This document shows positions 31,245 through 41,800 of a stretch of DNA of 64,000 nt, piece by piece (position 1 is the stretch's first letter; each line of letters starts with the position of its first letter). A program made the position numbers and the translations under genes. The stretch lies in NCBI GenBank assembly GCA_022496805.1, contig CM040094.1, forward strand, positions 6,223,501 to 6,287,500, in the 5' to 3' direction. The notes under the pieces were generated by a model, which saw only the letters and a list, made by a program, of their open reading frames with translations, had not been told where the DNA came from and did no database searches. This DNA is from Pohlia nutans. Its lineage: Eukaryota > Streptophyta > Bryopsida > Bryales > Mniaceae.

Positions 31245-33541
31245 ATGATGTTGCAAAGAAGTGTAGCTGTCATTTCTCTCACGCTGACATGTGTAACCAT
31301 TTGTGGTTGTGCGCCCTCGCCGCCACCCCCTACTGGCGTATATATTCCCTCAGGTGCACTTCCATAACCCTCCAATTGCTGACCCCGGGAGTTGCCACCA
31401 GACTCTAGGTAGCAACTTGCAGGTTGACTAGAAATGCAAATTTATAGAAATTTTCAGTGTTTTTAGATGTATAATGGATGGCCCATAAACCAACGCTTAA
31501 AGCTTTTCACGCAAATCTAGTACTGATATAGAATTAGAAGCTTTCAATGAGCACCTATTGGAGAAATTGTTAGTTTATAGTACAATACACATCTGTTATT
31601 GGGACATTCACCTTATGCACACTACTGAAATGGGTGTGATAGAGATTGTAAGGAGGGATCATGAAAGTGACGTCATTCATTTTGTGTATGCACACTACTG
31701 AAATGGGTGTGCAAGAGATCGTAGGGAGGGATCGTGAGTGTATACATTCATTCTACCTAAAACAAAACCATTCAAGTTCTTTCTATTGCAATCGTGAAAT
31801 TTTTGGATTATTGTATTTTCATTTGGAAATCATAGTGTTAGTGCACCACGATTGTCTTGTTCAACCACTTGACAAAGTGTCATATTATGACCTTCTCTAG
31901 AACAATATGCACACTTGTCACTATCAAATGTTGACTATAGTAAACTTGTCACACATTCAAACTATGTGATAGTGAAAAAGATTAGACCTCGTGTGGTAAG
32001 ATTTTAAAAAGAAGTTTGAGTGTACAGGATTTTGCCACTACAATTTAGGTCCTTTTGACTGATGTCTTTTATTGATTCCAGTGATACAAATTTCAGTCCC
32101 ATCTTAATTATATTTTTTACAATACAACTGATTGAATTTGGCATTTTAAAACCATGCTTCCGTGGTCCTTTAGGTGGTAACAATTAATATTGACACTTGA
32201 GGTTGATAAAGAAAATTGAAAATAGATGTTGAAGGAATGTTTAATGTACGTGCCGAGTGTTTTGCAGGTCGTGACAAGGACGCATGGCCTGAGCTTCTCC
32301 ATATGAATGCCGATGATGCGGTTGCTGCCTTGGCCGCGAGTGGGCTTGTGCAGAATATATATGTGCAACCTCCAAGCTTTGGGCCTGCTCCTGCCAACAT
32401 TGGGCTCAGCACTGATGTTTGGATCTACACAGATGGCAGCGTCGTGTACGAGACTCCGCGACGTGGTGTTTGGCATGCAAATCGTAAATTCGCTTCCTCT
32501 TCATATATATATATATATATATTTTTCAACCCTTGCCCCTAAATGACCTGAAGTTCCACTGCGATCATGTATTTTTGCATGTATTTTTGCGTACAAACAG
32601 GTGATTGTTTTCATATTTCATTGCACCAAAATATTTCAATTGAGCACATCCTCAGTGTATTTGCGTAATTATATGGCATATTTGAGTACGTAATCATCAC
32701 TACACTATTTTTTGCTACTAGTGCATGTGGGTTCTTAGTGCGTGTGCTTCTCTGATGTGTCCTTGTATAGTTGGGCCTTTTATTGTGTGTCATTGTACAA
32801 TGGGTTCTTGTTTTTAACGTAAGCAAATGATTGGATGTGAATTTTGGCTCTTGGAATTAGTACCACGCGCACTATTAGCCAAAAGTAGTGTAGTAAAAGC
32901 ATTGCCCTTGTAAACTAAAAAAGCATGCCCTAAATAACCCACAACTAGCCTAGTTCGGCACGTGGGGTCTTCTCGTGGGTCTTTTTGCTAGTCTATGTGG
33001 ACGGTCTTTCTACTAGTGCATTTGAATTCTATCTTTTATGTAACAAGGTGCAAAAAAAGATAGAATTCAAATAATCTTGTGAGTATCACGTGTGATAAAA
33101 GGGTATTTAAAAGCACTTCAAAAATTAAAAGTAAATCTCACTATATTAGTAATATTTTGAGGATGTTCTCATTTTTTTTCTTGTAATCAATTTTGAGCGT
33201 TTAGATTAATTTAGTTCATTTATAAAATTTACCTTTTAACAAAAAATTATTTGGATTCTATCTTTTTTTTCCACCTTGTTACATACATCTTTCTTTTTTT
33301 GGTTGTGATCTAAAAAGACATACACCTTTCTGTGGTACCAGGGTTGATCCCGGGTTGGCCAGAAGTGACTGGCATGGGGTATAAATCGGCAATTGCCAAA
33401 ATCAAGGCCGACTATTTAGGTGTGACGGTAATATATGGCGCTAAAGGCTCACTGGTTCGTACTGCTGACATAAAGATGGACCGTGTGTTTGTGGAGATCA
33501 ACAGTAATTCAATGGTGGTTGGTGTGCCTTCCGTCCGCTGA
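31245..33541 (+). CDS. Secreted tandem potato inhibitor I (I13) serine protease inhibitor
   Basis: Three exons (31245-31353, 32268-32483, 33342-33541) with GT-AG junctions in phase give 174 residues. Residues 1-22 are a signal peptide, followed by a proline-rich spacer (APSPPPP). Two I13 domains follow. Domain 1, about residues 43-103, starts WPELLHMNADDAVAAL and has DVWIYTDGSVVYETPRRG. Domain 2, about 114-174, starts WPEVTGMGYKSAIAKIK and has DRVFVEINSNSMVVGVPSVR. The WPE start, the DRVxV strand and the xVPxV(R/G) end are the family hallmarks. The domain 2 reactive loop (GAKGSLVRTADIKMD) has the usual length, with Ala-Asp in the expected scissile position. The domain 1 loop (PPSFGPAPANIGLSTD) is atypical and may not be inhibitory. 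Family members inhibit subtilisin- or chymotrypsin-like proteases. It lies 0.9 kb after the Dabb gene on the same strand. Confidence 0.88.
32045..32182 (-). mobile_element. Degraded TTAA MITE family G in the inhibitor's intron 1
   Basis: The reverse-orientation family G core (ATTGATTCCAGTGATACAAA, CATTTTAAAACCATG) leads to a decayed terminus, GTCCTTTAGGTGGTAAC. The left end is not recognisable. Confidence 0.55.
32703..32890 (+). mobile_element. TA-duplicating MITE family P, copy 2 (188 bp)
   Basis: It begins CACTATTTTTTGCTACTAG and ends GCCAAAAGTAGTG, with TA on both sides. It lies in intron 2 of the protease inhibitor gene. Confidence 0.72.
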
Positions 33542-34944
33542 AAGCTTGACAATTTATTCATGAATATTATTCAGTATGGAAGCTCCTATTGCTGAAGGGG
33601 TACAAGATTTTTTTCTCCCCTAAGAGGAGTTAAAAACTAGCATTTTGAAGAGATAAAAGAGCTTTCATTTTTTTTCCCTCTCCCAAAGAGGGATTAATTT
33701 TTTTAGCGTGCTAAAGGAATACTAAATTTTTTCTTCCAAGAGGAATCAAAAGCTAGTATAGAATGTGCAAGAGTAATTTCTTGAAGTGCATTATTTATTA
33801 AACCTTGGAATCACATCCGTTCGTTTGTGACTCCTTTGAAATACCCCTTCAACAAAGAGTTCACCCTGCATGAGTAATTTTTTTAAGCTTATATTGTGAA
33901 AATAAATAAATTTATATGAGTCAGTGTTGTGTTGGGGTCTAAAAACACCATGTGGAAAATAAAAATAAAAAGGTTAGAAATGAATGTAGATTACATTATA
34001 TCATATTCTGACCTAAATAATATTGATTTTCAAAGTATTGTATTTACATAACTTAACTTGACCCTTAAAGGTGTCAGCATCCATAAATTGGATAACAACC
34101 AAATTCCAACTCACCCTACATTCTCATCACTCCTTGGATGATTTAAGTCATTCAACTTTTTGGAGATACTTCATCAAGTTGTTGGGTAGAAGCAAGCTAC
34201 GGTCCTACAAAAATGTAGTCACAATGCACCAAAATTACAGTGGAAAAAACTTTCTAAAATCCACCTTGCATTCTATATTAGCAGCGTAAAAAGGATTGTA
34301 GATAACAAGAACTTCATTATAATTCAGATTTTTAGGTGGTCTCATGTGACTAAATGTTGAATAATTACAAAGGTTATGTTTTAAAATTAGAATCTTTTTA
34401 TTCCATGATATTTAATAAGCCTTTAAACAAGCCTTTAAAACCTAGTAATGGGAAAATATACAAGATTATGAAACTCATATGAAGGGTTTGTTTCCTAAAA
34501 CACATGTACATATGGTGATTTAGTGAACATGAATTATATATACCAAAAAAAGTGTGGGAAGGGTAAAAATCCTAAAAATTAAATCTCATTTTTTTACGAC
34601 AAACAAGATTTTTTACATTGTTATTACAAATCAAATTTAATGTATCAAAGATGGGTATTTTTGAAGAATAAATTGGATGGATATTATAATTAGATCACAT
34701 CAAGTAAGATGTAACTGAAAACATTTTCTAATCAAAGACTTTTTTACACTACATGCTTCACCACATTCACTACTTCAAAAAGTAATACTTGATTTTGAGG
34801 CCAAATAGACGCCCCTACCACGTTGAAGCAACAAGTATTTACTGAGAAGAAGATGAGTCTTAAAATTAACGGCCCAAAAGAGAACAATAATTTTGAATGG
34901 GAAGTGATTGACGATATGTCCAGGATTAGCTGTAGGGTGTTGTC
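33542..34944. other. Intergenic stretch after the inhibitor gene
   Basis: No gene is visible. 33600-33780 contains repeated AGAGG(A/G)..AAA..TAG runs of simple sequence. A single TTAA-element-like end, CTTGACCCTTAAAGGTG, occurs near 34058, but no partner was found. Confidence 0.4.
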
Positions 34945-35115
34945 CTACTACTAGCAAAGGCATCGCTTCTCACTCATATCAATATCGGAGTTCACTGTAC
35001 AAAATTGTTCTACATGACAAATCACACTCACCAAATCTTGAGCGCCTGGGCAGTGAGTGCGTGGCACCGTTTGACTCACCTACGGAGTGAAAAACGACGC
35101 CTTCCCCTTGTAGTG
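34945..35115. mobile_element. CACTA-like MITE family N, copy 2
   Basis: The right end is the reverse complement of CACTACAAGGGGAAGGCGTCG. The left end is partly decayed (CTACTAGCAAAGGCATCGC). The interior CTTCTCACTCATAT and CACCGTTTGACTCACCTACGG matches the copy at 25579 in inverse arrangement. Confidence 0.62.
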
Positions 35116-35373
35116 TCTAGGAGGAGATGCCAAATATTGGAGCCTCGGATATACCGTTGAGCTACTTGATGTTCCTTGCCATACTAAATTTGCGTAATCC
35201 TGCATCCTTCTGTTTTTTATATTCCTATTTTAGCCTTCATTTTGTGTATGTTAGTACCTTTTGTACCTCTTTTTAGTGGGTCTTTTTGCATTTAAACTCA
35301 CACTAAAGTCTCTTATTGCACACTAGCAGTTTTGCACTCATTTGTTTGATTTAGGAACAAACTTGGATGGGGA

Positions 35374-35551
35374 TATAACATTCAGTAGCATGCATTGTCA
35401 TTGCCTTGGCTCTACAGTAGATGGTATGGAATATTCCACACCCAACAATACTTCATCAGTAGCTAAATGGACAGGTGGAGGCTCAAGGTGATGAGCAGAG
35501 CGCATGAGCAAAAGGCCGTGGGCATGAAGACTAAGCTTACTGAATGTTATG
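35374..35551. mobile_element. MITE family Q, copy 3
   Basis: Termini are TATAACATTCAGTAGCATGC and CTTACTGAATGTTATG. It shares GGAATATTCCACA and CACCTTGAGCCTCCAC (in reverse) with the copy at 29733. A lone Q-type end (CATAACATTCAGTAGCC) occurs again at 35871. Confidence 0.7.
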
Positions 35552-36459
35552 GAATGAAAAACAGCAGGTCTTCCACTAAGTTAGTGTAAGGAAGGTACTG
35601 ACGGTTTGCTTCCGTCTTCACTTGGCGGGGCATTTACGCACATGCCTGCTGTTCCAGTACTAGATGTTGACATCCATATTGCTGAGCAATGTCAGTACAC
35701 TTTTCTTCGTTGTCAAGCTTTGTTTACTTGTACGTCCATTGCTGCTAGACTTTGAGGCCCATGTGTACGGTGTTGTTCAAACCTTCTCAATAAGAAACTG
35801 CCAAGAAGGTAGTATTGACCGACATTTCATCTGGATCTAAAAAAAAATGCCAATGAATTTAAAAGTACTTCATAACATTCAGTAGCCTTCCAAGAGGTTG
35901 TCTTTTAGTTTCATCCACCTTTATATATGGAGTGATTAGTGTTTTGTAATTGAATGAATTATTGAATCAAATAAACAATTACAAAACACTGTTGAATTGT
36001 GATTGAGTGAGTGCTTTTGATTACTGCTCACTATGGTTGATCGCTCTTGCTTAATGCCAAGTGCCCCATAGCTACTCACAAATTTCATTGGGGGAATATC
36101 CCACATCATTTTGAAAGTGCATTTAAATGTGCTATACTCTTAGATATATCAAAAATTCTAGTTGTTCATGTCACCTCCAATCCCAAAAAACTCTTATGTA
36201 CAAATTTTACAAATGGTGTAGACGGGGAAGTATACTAATAATATAAATTTATACATTTCTTTTGTTATAATCTCACAACACCTATGAAATTTCACACTCA
36301 AAATTGGTATGCATACCAATAAGTAAGCTCTTTAAACATCTATACAATTGCATTTTGAAAACAAACAATTTGCCTCATTGGGGATACAATAGGTCCATTT
36401 ATGACAAGAATAGTATGTACTTACATTTTTAGAATATAAATTACTTCTATATTTTGAGG
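35552..36459. other. Intergenic stretch, nothing coding recognised
   Basis: Apart from a single family-Q end at 35871 and an imperfect inverted pair ATTACAAAACACT / AGTGTTTTGTAAT (35938-35990), nothing could be identified. Confidence 0.4.
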
Positions 36460-37010
36460 TTAACCCCTAAAAGCCCGATGGGTATTGGACAAAACATAGA
36501 TGTGTTATAATATGTGCCTTCCATATGTTCGATGGAGGTTGGTTCAATAGACAAAATATAGAGTATCATCTTTACAAATTATCCGTACGGTCAAACTTCC
36601 TAAATAATCTTTAGATCATTTTTTAATGAATTTAATAGCATTAACCTTCGAAAATTTGTATAAATTATAATTTTCAATTTTAGAGTTCAAAATTTAGTAC
36701 GATTGGTTAAAGTTGGGCTATCTATCGTAAACTTCAAAAAAACAAGAGAAACGATGGAGGAATCATCATTACTTTCCCCAAATAGCAAATTTTGTAACAC
36801 TAAGCCAATGTTGAGGTGATCTACTTTGAAAAATTCTCCCGGGTGGAGTTTAACTCGGATTGCCATAATTCAAATTGGGTTGGAAAGTAGACTTGATGTA
36901 ATATTTTAAAATATTTTTTATTTTTTCAAAAAAAGATTTTTTTTGTTACGGGCAGCCCGTTTTTTCCGGGCAGCGACCAGAAAATGGTCGCTCGGGAGCT
37001 TAGGGGTTAA
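36460..37010 (+). mobile_element. TTAA MITE family C, copy 4 (551 bp)
   Basis: It begins TTAACCCCTAAAAGCCCGATG and ends TCGGGAGCTTAGGGGTTAA. It has the same length as the copy at 10389-10939 with roughly 10-11 single-base differences, the lowest divergence between any two elements in the window. Confidence 0.88.
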
Positions 37011-37320
37011 AACGAAAAAATTCTCGGTTTTTAAAAAATGACATAATAGGATTCAAGCATTTAAATTTAAAACAAAGGACTAGGATACCTTAGCAACTTT
37101 GACAGTAATTAAAATGCTTTCAAAATTGTTAAAATTGTTGGAAATTCCAATTTATTAAAATACCTATCTGTGCAAGAAAATTAAGAATATGAAAAAATAC
37201 TCCCTATTTTTTGAGAAATTGGGGTTTATTTTTAGAAAGTTACTAATTATTTGACATGATCAAATTGTTGAAGCTGCCATGGACCTACGTATTCCGGTAT
37301 AGAAGAAGTTTGCAAGGTTG

Positions 37321-37784
37321 TAGTTTTGTTCCAATGACCCTTTGTCTGGTGGACACTGGAGCCTATCCTAAAAGTCAAGTGGTGTTTGAATAAGATACCA
37401 TGTGTTTCGATTTAATGTACTCTTATTTTATTTTATTTTAAATAGTCATGAAGTTTGAAAGAGCTTGGTGGTCTTTCACTATTAGGTGTGTAAGAGCTTG
37501 GTGGTCTTCAAACTCATGATAAACTAATTTAGCCGACTTTTTTGACGGCCAAACTAGTTGTGCATGAGTTTGAAGACCACCAAGCTCTTACACACCTAAC
37601 AATGAGAGGTCACTAAGCTCTTCTACATTTTTGAACTATTTAGACTGAATAAATAAGCGTATGCTAAAGCAAAACACATGATATCTTGTTCAAACACAAC
37701 TTCTCTTTTAAAATAACTCTACTAGGTCATTTACATTACGAACGAACACTTTGTTCACGCCGGCCTCCAAAGAGGACTAGAGTT
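37321..37784 (+). repeat. Dispersed repeat X, copy 1, interrupted by a hairpin-bearing insert
   Basis: The flanks (TAGTTTTGTTCCAATGACCC ... GGTGGACACTG at 37321-37358, and TCATTTACATTACGAACG ... GAGGACTAGAGTTT at 37727-37784) are contiguous in the copy at 63422-63522, which reads GGGCACTGAGTCATTGACATTACG across the junction. About 365 bases are therefore inserted here. The inserted part contains the long inverted repeat at 37450-37630. Confidence 0.7.
37450..37630. repeat. Long imperfect hairpin
   Basis: Bases 37483-37519 and 37564-37600 are 37-base perfect reverse complements (core AAGAGCTTGGTGGTCTTCAA), separated by a 44-base loop. Weaker pairing continues outward to about 37450 and 37630. 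The phrase AGAGCTTGGTGGTCTT is repeated twice within the left arm. It could be a foldback transposon or the source of a small RNA. Nothing in the sequence decides between them. Confidence 0.75.
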
Positions 37785-38132
37785 TATATTCTTATGCAAG
37801 GTTGTAAACCAGTAAACCCTGTACGAAAGGCACGTGAGTGCATGACAACTACATTCAAATTATCATCCAAATTCATCCGAAATTTAGATAGAAATCCTCC
37901 ATATTAGGATAAAATTATCAGCCAAATTAATTCTGGATTAACTCAAAATGTACCTGCTGTACCCAAAGTGCATGAACTGGCACTAGTAACAGATCTGTCG
38001 TTTTCATTCCGCATTTTGTGAGAACAGTGAACAATGGTGGACTATTATACCTATATTTTTGTCTTCTTGTGACCAAAACTACTCACCAACTTCAATACAA
38101 CTCATGTGTCCGGCGCGATTTCATTCATTTTT
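37785..38132. other. Intergenic stretch, nothing recognised
   Basis: No coding region or element boundary could be supported between repeat X and the MITE upstream of the dioxygenase gene. Confidence 0.4.
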
Positions 38133-38145
38133 CATTTATACTAAG

Positions 38146-38482
38146 GTCGAGGCACCTAAAGTCGACCAGGTACCTAAAACCGATTAGGCCTAATTTCTAG
38201 ATTTTGAAAGGGAAGATGTACCTCATTTGTACATTAGAGCATGTGATCGGTTTTGGGTTCTGAAGTACTTTTCACTTTGAAAAATTGTACAAATTTCAAT
38301 ATTGGGAAATAATTCATGGAAAAATTTGCATTCTCCGCGAAAACTAACTTCCAACCTAGGAAAAATATCACCCTATTAATGGCTGGTCCAAAAATAGTGT
38401 AGATAGCTTAAGTGATCGGTTTTAGGTGCCTCGAGCTTAAGTGATCGGTTTTAGGTGCCTCGAGCTTAAGTGAAAACCGACA
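38146..38482. mobile_element. MITE with CGAGGCACCTAAAACCGAT termini, upstream of CCD copy 1
   Basis: CATTTATACTAAG stands on both sides (38133-38145 and 38483-38495), a 13-base direct repeat. The motif CGAGGCACCTAAA(A)(C/G)YCGA occurs at the left end. Two tandem copies of its reverse complement (ATCGGTTTTAGGTGCCTCGAG) sit at the right end. It ends 340 bases before the dioxygenase ATG. The inverted second gene has no such element in its 5' flank. Confidence 0.7.
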
Positions 38483-38822
38483 CATTTATACTAAGTGTGG
38501 GAATTCCCGCCCCGCGTGGTCAAACTTGGACCGAGGATATAATAATCTGTCTGGAATTGACATTTCGCCACTTCCTGCATGACGAAGAATTGTTACGTAA
38601 AGTGTAGCATTACCGAGTAAGTAGTGCGTCTCCACCTGGAGATTAATTGATCTTTATACATATCTGCACGCTTCCGCTTGATTACAAAGCTTCCAAGTCT
38701 GCAGTACATTCTCCGGCTGCCGATAGATCTCTAAAACTGATCGATGATCGAACTGCTTCCTCTTGATTACAAGTCTGCATGACATTCTTGTGAGCGGATT
38801 CGTAAGCTGGCGGTGATCGATC

Positions 38823-41800
38823 ATGGCCATGATGGTATCGGATCTTGCGGCGTCGAAGGCGATGACAAATCTGGCGGTGGGCGTGAAGCTCTCCTGCAAT
38901 CGAAACATTAATGTTTCCGGAACGAGGAGGAAACCTGCAGTGACAGTGGCTGCCATCACGACGCCGATCAAGCGCGTCGACAATGATCAAGCGCCGTCGA
39001 CGTTGAAGCCCGATCGCAACTGGGCGGCGTCGCTGTGCGATCATCTGGAGGCCAAAGTGATGTCGTGGGCGGCTGATGCTCGCGAGAGTGACGAAGAGTC
39101 TGAATTCAAGTGCAGTTTCCTTCTGGCAGAGAATTACGCTCCCGTTGCGGAGATGGCGCCCACGGCGAGCCTCCCCGTTACCGGCACCATCCCTGCCTGC
39201 TTGAACGGCCAGTTTCTTCGGAATGGGCCTAATCCCAAGTTCCAGCCTCTCGCGGGATACCACTGGTATGTCACGATCGCTCACATCGATCATCTCAAGC
39301 TTTGCTTTGGTCATTTCGATCCAGCGACCTCTGATGGATCATCTCAAGCTTGCTTTGATCATTTCGATCAAGCGGCCTCTGATCGATCATCTCAAGCTTG
39401 CTTCGATCATTTCCATCCAGCGACCTCTTATCGATCACACTGGAAACTTTGATCAGTTTGGCCGGGGCTAGAAAGGAGAGATTCGGATTTAGCCGGGGTT
39501 AAAAAAAATAGAGATTTGGGTTTAGTCGAGGGGCTAAACTTCCTGTTTTAGCGCCCCAAGCCAGTTTAGCCCCGGGGGCTAAACGCTCCAAAGCTTCCAG
39601 TGTCATCTCAGGCTTGCTTCGATCATTTGGATCAAGCGACCTCTGATGGATCATCGCAAGCTCAGATAGTTTTGATCGTTAGCTGCCCGGTGGTGTTAAA
39701 TTATCATGAGCTGTGTGCAGGTTCGATGGTGACGGAATGATTCATGGACTGAAAATCAAAGACGGCAAGGCGACTTATGCGGCACGTTATGTGCAAACTT
39801 CTCGGTTGCTACAAGAGGAGCGTTACGGGGCACCGAAATTCAAAAAGGTAGAGTATTCGAACGCAGAATATGCTAAATCAATCACCTGGTTGATCAGTGA
39901 TTTAAGTATTTAATTAATGCGTACATGTATATTTTGTGTTGTTTCTGCAGCTGGGAGACTTGACAGGGCTTCCTGGGTATTGTTTTGCTGCACTAGAGAA
40001 CCTTCGAAAGGTTTTAGGCGTCCTGGATGATTCCAATGGCGATGGCTCAGGTACAATCTATGAAATGAAATTTCGGACATAATTAATGTCCATGTCAGGT
40101 TGCCATGGCCAAAGTCTACAAAGACAAAGTTACAAATTGCATAGTTAAAATCAACATTTTCAAAGCCAGAAAAATGTCTAGCATACTAAGCGCCGCTTCA
40201 CACTATGGCCGTCCAAGTCAAGAGGCCGTGGGATTGAGTGGGATTGAGTGGTCAAACTTTGTTGAGAGTTCAAAGAAATGAGTAGACAATAGGCAATAAA
40301 GTATAGTTTTCATTTTTTTGTGAAAAGTAATCGACGGCCTCTCAACCATAGTTTGGGTTTCCATTCCCGTCCAACCCAAACTTTCTTTTGAGAGGCCGTC
40401 GCCTTGGTCAAAAAGTGTTGCCATGTAGGCATTTTAAAGGCCTTTAATGTGAAGGGTCGAGAGGCTGAATTCTTAGTTTCATGCAATTCAATTGGTGAAA
40501 ATCGACGGCCTCTCGACCTTCAGCCATAGTGTGAAGCCACCCCTTCAGGAACATATCGTTTTTTTGAGCTTTGGTCATGGAAACTTTGCAATAGTAATCC
40601 ATAGCCTGTGCATGTATATGATTGTCGATCCGTGAATGATATGATGGTGCAGGCAACACATCCCTTGTCTTTCATAACAACAAGCTTCTTGCGCTTCACG
40701 AGAGAGACATACCATGTACGTACTTCCGCCCAATCCTCTAATCAATTGAACCTGAGATTATAAAGCAATCAACTTCATGCTTGTGTGGTAGACATCTTTC
40801 TCTGCTTCAAATTTGGCTGGAAATTAATGAGCCCTACATTAGACCAAACATAATTATCTTCATTTCAATGAGTATATGTAACAATTGTAACTTCAATCAA
40901 GCCCGTTTTTTTGAGGTGCCAACTGAGCATTGGATATGGAGACCATAGTTGTACATCTCATGATCTTGTCCTTTTTTGGTACGTATTCACATTGTACGTT
41001 GTTGTCAAAGTGCCGTTTTTTAAATAAACTTGGATATATGAATTTGCAGATAGTATAAAAGTGTTGGAAGATGGAGATTTGCAAACCAATGGTATTGAAG
41101 ACTATGGGCAAAAATTAAACCACCCATTTACAGCACACCCAAAGATAGGCCCTGTGACAGGTATGCATTCAAAGTCTCAGTAGAGCCCATGTAAGTAGAC
41201 GTGGTAACCAAATGCTGGATATTAAGAGTATGGAAATATTTCATAATCTTGTCCTTTTTAGTGTTTTAGTGTATTTCTTGGGGTCCTAAAACCCTAGAAA
41301 CCTTAAAAAAAATTAGACTCCTTATGAAACATATCCAATCATTGAAGTTATGTCTCATAATGTGAAAGTTGATTAAGCCTTGTTATAGAAATGATATCTC
41401 TTGTTCCCAAGGTTGTCATGTCTTACACTTTTTTCCAACTTGACATCGTATTAGAAATATGATGTTGATTGTCTAGTTAGTCAAGTGTCAAATATGATAA
41501 ACAACTTGGATGGAAACATTTCAAGAATATTCCATGCATATTTTAAGAATATGCTTGTCTAATAGATGGGGAGGTTTAGTAAATGTACACGATGTTTTGT
41601 TCAACACTTAAACTAATAAACGGGGAGTTATGGTCAATGTTTTTGACATCATGTTCAATACTTTGTCTAGTGGTTGAGTAAGACAATCCTGTTTGTCACT
41701 CTTGTAGCTTGACATGTTAATTTTCATAATAAGGCTCAACTTAAACCATGTTTTTAAGTAGCACTTATTTAATCCATTGCACCCTTTTAAACACTTTCAA

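Noticed and set aside
38682..39314. 210-residue open frame antisense to exon 1 of CCD copy 1 (and its counterpart at 60608-61420)
   Set aside because: It is the reverse strand of a GC-rich coding exon and of the 48-bp repeat. It has no motif of its own, and its presence in both copies follows from exon homology.
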